Of a stretch of 8,385 nt of DNA, positions 5,364 through 8,385 are shown piece by piece; the first letter of the stretch is position 1; every line of letters begins with the position of its first letter. Below the pieces are notes generated by a model. It saw only the letters and a list, made by a program, of their open reading frames with translations. It did not search any database and was not told where the DNA came from. The position numbers and the translations under genes were made by a program. Source of the DNA: Candidatus Staskawiczbacteria bacterium (GTDB lineage: Bacteria; Patescibacteriota; Minisyncoccia; Minisyncoccales; Staskawiczbacteraceae). The stretch spans positions 1 to 8,385 of the forward strand of contig CAIWKF010000021.1 in the NCBI GenBank assembly GCA_903913175.1. Reading direction: 5' to 3'.

Positions 5364-7407
5364 AAGTTATTAATTTTAAAAATTCATCTTCATTTAAAAT
5401 TTTAATGCCAAGATCTTGGGCTTTACTTAACTTTGACCCAGCTTCACTGCCAGCCACCAAATAATCTGTTTTTTTAGACACTGATTCCGAAATATTTCCA
5501 CCAAGTTCTCTAATTTTGTCTTTTGCTAAATCGCGAGACATTGAGGTTAAGCTTCCAGTTAACACAAAAGTCTTGCCGGCTAGTGAGTAGTTGATAGTGA
5601 GTAGTGAGTAGTGTTTAATTTTTACACCTTGTTTTTCAAGCTTATCTAAAAATTTTATATTATCTTTTTTATTAAACCACTCAAAAATTGAAACTGCTAC
5701 CACTGGCCCAATATTTAAAATTTGATCAAAATCTTCCAGTTTTGCGTCTTTTAATTTTTCAATAGTTTTAAAATTACTTGCCAAATCAATAGCTGTTTCA
5801 TAACCAACATTTCTAATTCCAAGTGCATAAATAAACCTTGGTAAAGTAATTTCTTTTTTATGTGAAATTGAGTTTACCAAATTTTCTGCAGATTTTTCTG
5901 CAAATCTTTCCAGCAAAGCTAAATCACCCTCTTTTAATTCAAATAAATCTGCAGGGTCAGAAATTAAACCTTCTTCTAATAATCTATCAATAATCTTTGG
6001 ACCCAAACCATCAATATCAAATGCAGACTTTGAAACAAAATGATAAAAATTTCTTTTTTTCCTAGCAAAGCAATTATTATTTGGACAAATCCAGACAACC
6101 CCTAATTCTGTTTTTTTTAATTTGGTTTGACATGATGGACAAAATTCTGGCATATGAAAAAATTTTTCTTTTCCATTTCTTAATTCTGGCAAAACTTTTA
6201 TAATGTCTGGTATCACATCCCCCGCCCTTCCAACAATAACACTGTCTCCAATTTTTAAACCAAGTCTTTTAATTTCATCTTCATTGTGCAGTGTGGCACG
6301 ACTTACAGTAATGCCAGTAATTTGTACTGGCTCTAAAACTGCCACAGGAGTCATGGCACCAGTTCTACCAACTTGAATTTTAATATCTAAAACTTTACTT
6401 ACTGCTTGTGCTTGAGGAAATTTAAAAGCTACAGCTCCACGCGGAGCTTTTCCAACCACGCCCAATTTTTCAAAAATTTCATTATTGTTTATTATTACCA
6501 CCATACCATCAATTTCATACTCTAATTTTTCTCTAATTTTTTGACAAACTTCATAAAAATCAAAAACCTCTTTTATGTTTTTGCAATATTTATTGTGAGA
6601 GCTAGTTTTAAAACCTAAATCTTTTAAAATTTTATGTTTTTGCTCGTGCGTAAAAATACCAAAATCCCCGCCTGCATCGCTATGCAAAGCATTGCGGGCA
6701 GGTGTAACCAAATCATAAATAAAAGAGTCTAATTTTCTTTTGGCAGTAATTTTTGAATCCAACTGTCTTACAGATCCTGCTGCCACATTTCTTGGGTTTG
6801 CATACAACGGCAAGCCTTTTTCCTGCTGAATTTTATTCATCTGTGCAAATTCTTTTTTGGTTATAAAAACCTCGCCCCGTACAATAAGCCTATTTTGTAG
6901 TAAGTAGTTTGTAGTTGGTAGTGAAAGAGGAATAGCTTCCACAGTTTTTAAATTTTCAGTTATATCTTCACCCACAAATCCATCCCCTCTTGTAGCTCCT
7001 GTTTTAAAAAATCCATTTTCATAAATTAACTCAATAGCCAAACCATCAATTTTTAATTCACAATAAAAATCTACTTTCTTTTTTTCATCTTCAGTTAATA
7101 ATTTACAAATTCTTTCTAACCAATCATTCATATCTTCTTTTGAAAAGGCATCGTTAAAAGACAACATTCTTTGTGAGTGTTTTACTTTTTTAAAATCCTT
7201 TAAAGGTGTGCCTCCAATTCTTTGTGTGGGTGAGTCTTTAGTTACAAATTCTGGGTGCAAAAGCTCTAAATCAAAAAGCTCTTTTTTAAGAGAGTCTAAT
7301 GCAGAGTCTGATATTTCTTGCTCATCTTTTACATGATAAAGATGCCTATGATAATTTATCAGTTCTTTTAATTTTTCTATTCTTTGTTTTACTTGATTTT
7401 TATTCAT
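5362..7407 (-). CDS. ligA: NAD+-dependent DNA ligase LigA
   Basis: This 681-residue replicative ligase seals nicks using NAD+. Domain Ia (about 1-70) carries YHVKDEQEISDSALD. The nucleotidyltransferase core has the AMP-accepting Lys119 in ELKIDG, then ATRGDGF, VRGEVF, NPRNVAAGS, YEIDGMVV and AFKFP. The OB domain has VGRTGAMTPVAVLEPV and RAGDVIP. The zinc finger has Cys423, Cys426, Cys441 and Cys446. Helix-hairpin-helix repeats span about 460-580, and a BRCT domain (609-681) starts at LAGKTFVLTGSL. Length is close to the E. coli enzyme (671). Three variable positions hold repeat-derived sequence: 161-173, 236-248 and 598-609. The Tyr that contacts NMN in E. coli (Tyr35) is Leu37 here. The ATG follows the preceding stop by one base, suggesting translational coupling. 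Confidence 0.97.
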   Translation of the reverse strand: MNKNQVKQRIEKLKELINYHRHLYHVKDEQEISDSALDSLKKELFDLELLHPEFVTKDSPTQRIGGTPLKDFKKVKHSQRMLSFNDAFSKEDMNDWLERICKLLTEDEKKKVDFYCELKIDGLAIELIYENGFFKTGATRGDGFVGEDITENLKTVEAIPLSLPTTNYLLQNRLIVRGEVFITKKEFAQMNKIQQEKGLPLYANPRNVAAGSVRQLDSKITAKRKLDSFIYDLVTPARNALHSDAGGDFGIFTHEQKHKILKDLGFKTSSHNKYCKNIKEVFDFYEVCQKIREKLEYEIDGMVVIINNNEIFEKLGVVGKAPRGAVAFKFPQAQAVSKVLDIKIQVGRTGAMTPVAVLEPVQITGITVSRATLHNEDEIKRLGLKIGDSVIVGRAGDVIPDIIKVLPELRNGKEKFFHMPEFCPSCQTKLKKTELGVVWICPNNNCFARKKRNFYHFVSKSAFDIDGLGPKIIDRLLEEGLISDPADLFELKEGDLALLERFAEKSAENLVNSISHKKEITLPRFIYALGIRNVGYETAIDLASNFKTIEKLKDAKLEDFDQILNIGPVVAVSIFEWFNKKDNIKFLDKLEKQGVKIKHYSLLTINYSLAGKTFVLTGSLTSMSRDLAKDKIRELGGNISESVSKKTDYLVAGSEAGSKLSKAQDLGIKILNEDEFLKLIT
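5581..5615 (+). repeat. Heptanucleotide tandem array 2, inside ligA (5 x 7 bp)
   Basis: Five 7-mers on the plus strand each begin with TAGT: TAGTGAG (three times), TAGTTGA and TAGTGTT. The array is 35 bp, with no clear sixth unit on either side. It encodes LigA residues 598-609 (about KHYSLLTINYSL), the linker between the helix-hairpin-helix region and the BRCT domain. TAG is on the template strand, so the coding strand reads CTA and carries no TAG stop. Confidence 0.85.
6666..6702. repeat. GC-rich imperfect palindromic element carried in frame in ligA
   Basis: A 37-bp block with 24 G/C (65%) stands out in an AT-rich gene. Its outer arms CCCGCCTGC (6667-6675) and GCGGGCAGG (6694-6702) pair at eight of nine positions, counting one wobble. 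The centre can form a small ATGC-AAA-GCAT hairpin. It encodes LigA residues 236-248 (PARNALHSDAGGD), where the ligase family is variable in sequence and length. It looks like a small palindromic repeat tolerated in a surface loop. No second copy is in this window, so 'dispersed repeat' is an inference. Confidence 0.5.
6891..6925 (+). repeat. Heptanucleotide tandem array 3, inside ligA (5 x 7 bp)
   Basis: Four 7-mers beginning with TAGT (TAGTAAG, TAGTTTG, TAGTTGG, TAGTGAA) follow one degenerate unit TATTTTG, 35 bp in total on the plus strand. The array encodes LigA residues 161-173 (LSLPTTNYLLQNR), between 'AIP' and 'VRGEVF' of the nucleotidyltransferase domain. E. coli LigA has a loop about two residues shorter at the same place. 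Orientation relative to ligA is the same as array 2. Confidence 0.8.
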
Positions 7408-7408
7408 T

Positions 7409-7807
7409 TTATTTTGACTCTAATATAAGGACATCAAAAACTTTTATTATCTGATTTTTTTTAAAATCTAAAACCGCAATTAAGCCACTACTATTATTTG
7501 CATTTACTAAATCAATTTTTAAATATCTTTTATCATCCAGTTCTAAATTTTGATAAACTTCTTTAAAATCTTGAGCATCTTTAGCAACTATAATGCCTTG
7601 TTTTGTTAAAATTTCTTTTTTTTCAATTTTAAAATCAGGATATTTTTTTATAAAATTATTTGAATTACTATTTTTTTTTAAAACATTTATAATTTCTTTG
7701 TCCTGCATTTTATATATATCTTTGACTGTAAAAATCTTTACTAAAAAACCACTGCCAAATATTAAGATAACTATAGTAAAAATTACTATTATACTTTTTT
7801 TAGTCAT
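7409..7807 (-). CDS. Small membrane-anchored protein of unknown function
   Basis: I do not recognise this 132-residue protein. A positively charged start (MTKKS) is followed by one hydrophobic segment at about residues 5-24 (IIVIFTIVILIFGSGFLV). This is a membrane anchor or uncleaved signal peptide with no clear signal-peptidase or lipobox site. The remainder is hydrophilic and Lys-rich, predicted outside the membrane, with alternating strands and a helix: a helix near 36-47 and strands near 62-75 and 95-128 (YLKIDLV, GLIAVLDF, QIIKVFDVLIL). There are no cysteines. The ATG is 3 bases after the stop of the Cys-rich secreted protein, and its own stop is one base before ligA, so the three are probably one transcript. 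The upstream neighbour suggests a cell-surface role, but that is only context. Confidence 0.75.
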   Translation of the reverse strand: MTKKSIIVIFTIVILIFGSGFLVKIFTVKDIYKMQDKEIINVLKKNSNSNNFIKKYPDFKIEKKEILTKQGIIVAKDAQDFKEVYQNLELDDKRYLKIDLVNANNSSGLIAVLDFKKNQIIKVFDVLILESK

Positions 7808-7810
7808 ATT

Positions 7811-8385
7811 TTAAAAACTTGCTGTAAATGGAAAACTAAAAGTTCCCAGTGAACTATTACAAGCACAAATTCTAGTTGCATTAGCATCAGACCAACTACA
7901 CGATGCCATCGAGCCTCCGGGATAACAATTATTATAATATGAATACGAGCCATAACCACCACTATAACAAGAACCAGTAAAACCAAATAAATAAAGCATA
8001 ACACAACCCGTATCTACCTCGTTACAGGTAGCACGGTTAGTAGTTCCATTTGTATTACAAACAGTAGTACAGTTTTGTCCTACACCTCCTTTATACCAAC
8101 AATATCCATTTCTACTATCAAGTTTTCCAGTACAAAGTGGTACCTCTAATTTTGCATTATATGATTGTCCGCTTGTAAGAATAACATCAGAAGACCAAAT
8201 ATAAGAACCAACTGGCGTTTCAGTAGACAGTGTTTTTACTGTGCCTATTGGGGTAGAGCCACTTAAAATAGTAATTTTTGTTCCAGCTGGTAAACTAAAT
8301 GATCCACCACCAGATGCACTTGTACTATTAATTTTAATTTTAACATAAACTGCTTTTACACTAACTGTTGGCACAAACATTAAAG
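7811..8385 (-). CDS. Secreted cysteine-rich protein, N-terminus beyond the window
   Basis: The frame is still open at the right edge: the codon before the Met at 8380 is TTA (Leu). The visible N-terminus (LMFVPTVSVKA) reads as the end of a signal peptide with a Val-x-Ala type cleavage site after SVKA, so about a dozen residues are missing and Met8380 is probably not the start. Counting from that Met, residues 11-80 are Ser/Thr/Gly-rich with alternating strands, like an immunoglobulin-type or pilin-like beta domain. Residues 83-174 contain 11 cysteines, with CTTVC (104-108) and RICAC (170-174) as anchors and a Gly/Tyr/Asn-rich stretch (140-156). This suggests a disulfide-bonded extracellular domain. 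I associate similar Cys-rich tails ending in R-x-C-x-C with Patescibacteria, from memory. Function is unknown. Attachment or surface structure is a guess. Confidence 0.72.
   Translation of the reverse strand, partial: LMFVPTVSVKAVYVKIKINSTSASGGGSFSLPAGTKITILSGSTPIGTVKTLSTETPVGSYIWSSDVILTSGQSYNAKLEVPLCTGKLDSRNGYCWYKGGVGQNCTTVCNTNGTTNRATCNEVDTGCVMLYLFGFTGSCYSGGYGSYSYYNNCYPGGSMASCSWSDANATRICACNSSLGTFSFPFTASF

Noticed and set aside
7804..8004. 66-codon minus-strand frame overlapping the Cys-rich gene
   Set aside because: It is a frame-shifted shadow of the Cys-rich protein, hydrophobic by virtue of its Tyr/Asn/Cys codons, with no independent start signal.
1..8385. Alternative genetic code (TGA as Gly or Trp)
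   Set aside because: All conserved proteins are full length under the standard code, Trp is encoded by TGG, and no conserved Gly or Trp falls on TGA.

Overview
The window looks like a piece of chromosome from a Patescibacteria/CPR bacterium, probably Parcubacteria-like. This is an inference from four things: low GC, very tight gene packing, coding starts with almost no Shine-Dalgarno sequence, and a secreted cysteine-rich protein of a type I associate with that group. No 16S rRNA or other taxonomic marker is present, so the placement is tentative. The standard code fits: TGG encodes Trp, visible stops are TAA or TAG, and TGA neither ends a gene nor interrupts one.

Every confident protein gene lies on the minus strand, so transcription runs from the right edge to the left. 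In that order: a secreted Cys-rich protein cut by the right edge (7811-8385), a small membrane-anchored protein (7409-7807), and NAD+-dependent DNA ligase ligA (5362-7407). These three are spaced by 3 and 1 bases and end at a hairpin terminator (5335-5363). A second run follows: a RodA/FtsW-type SEDS glycosyltransferase (4182-5273), primase dnaG (2246-4156), a HicB-type antitoxin (1977-2198), a HicA-type toxin (1760-1954) and the housekeeping sigma factor rpoD (525-1751). It ends at a bidirectional terminator (469-496). The dnaG...rpoD pair is the core of the classical macromolecular synthesis operon, here with a toxin-antitoxin module between the two genes. The extreme left holds the start of another minus-strand gene, possibly atpB (1-66).

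Between the left-edge gene and rpoD lie about 420 bases without a convincing protein gene. They contain a plus-strand promoter with a perfect TTGACA, a series of strong hairpins, and two terminator-like hairpins. The best reading is an unidentified structured RNA of about 300 nt (151-450). It carries the only perfect Shine-Dalgarno sequence I noticed in the window, placed before a two-codon frame (ATG CCA TAG).

The most unusual structure is a dispersed short repeat: three arrays, each five units of a 7-bp TAG-NNNN repeat (35 bp). One begins at the rpoD stop codon and two lie inside ligA. The two in ligA are oriented so that TAG falls on the template strand. A fourth insertion-like element, a GC-rich imperfect palindrome of 37 bp, is also carried in frame by ligA. 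The promoter-like sequences before rodA, dnaG and hicB predict mRNAs with no leader or a very short one.
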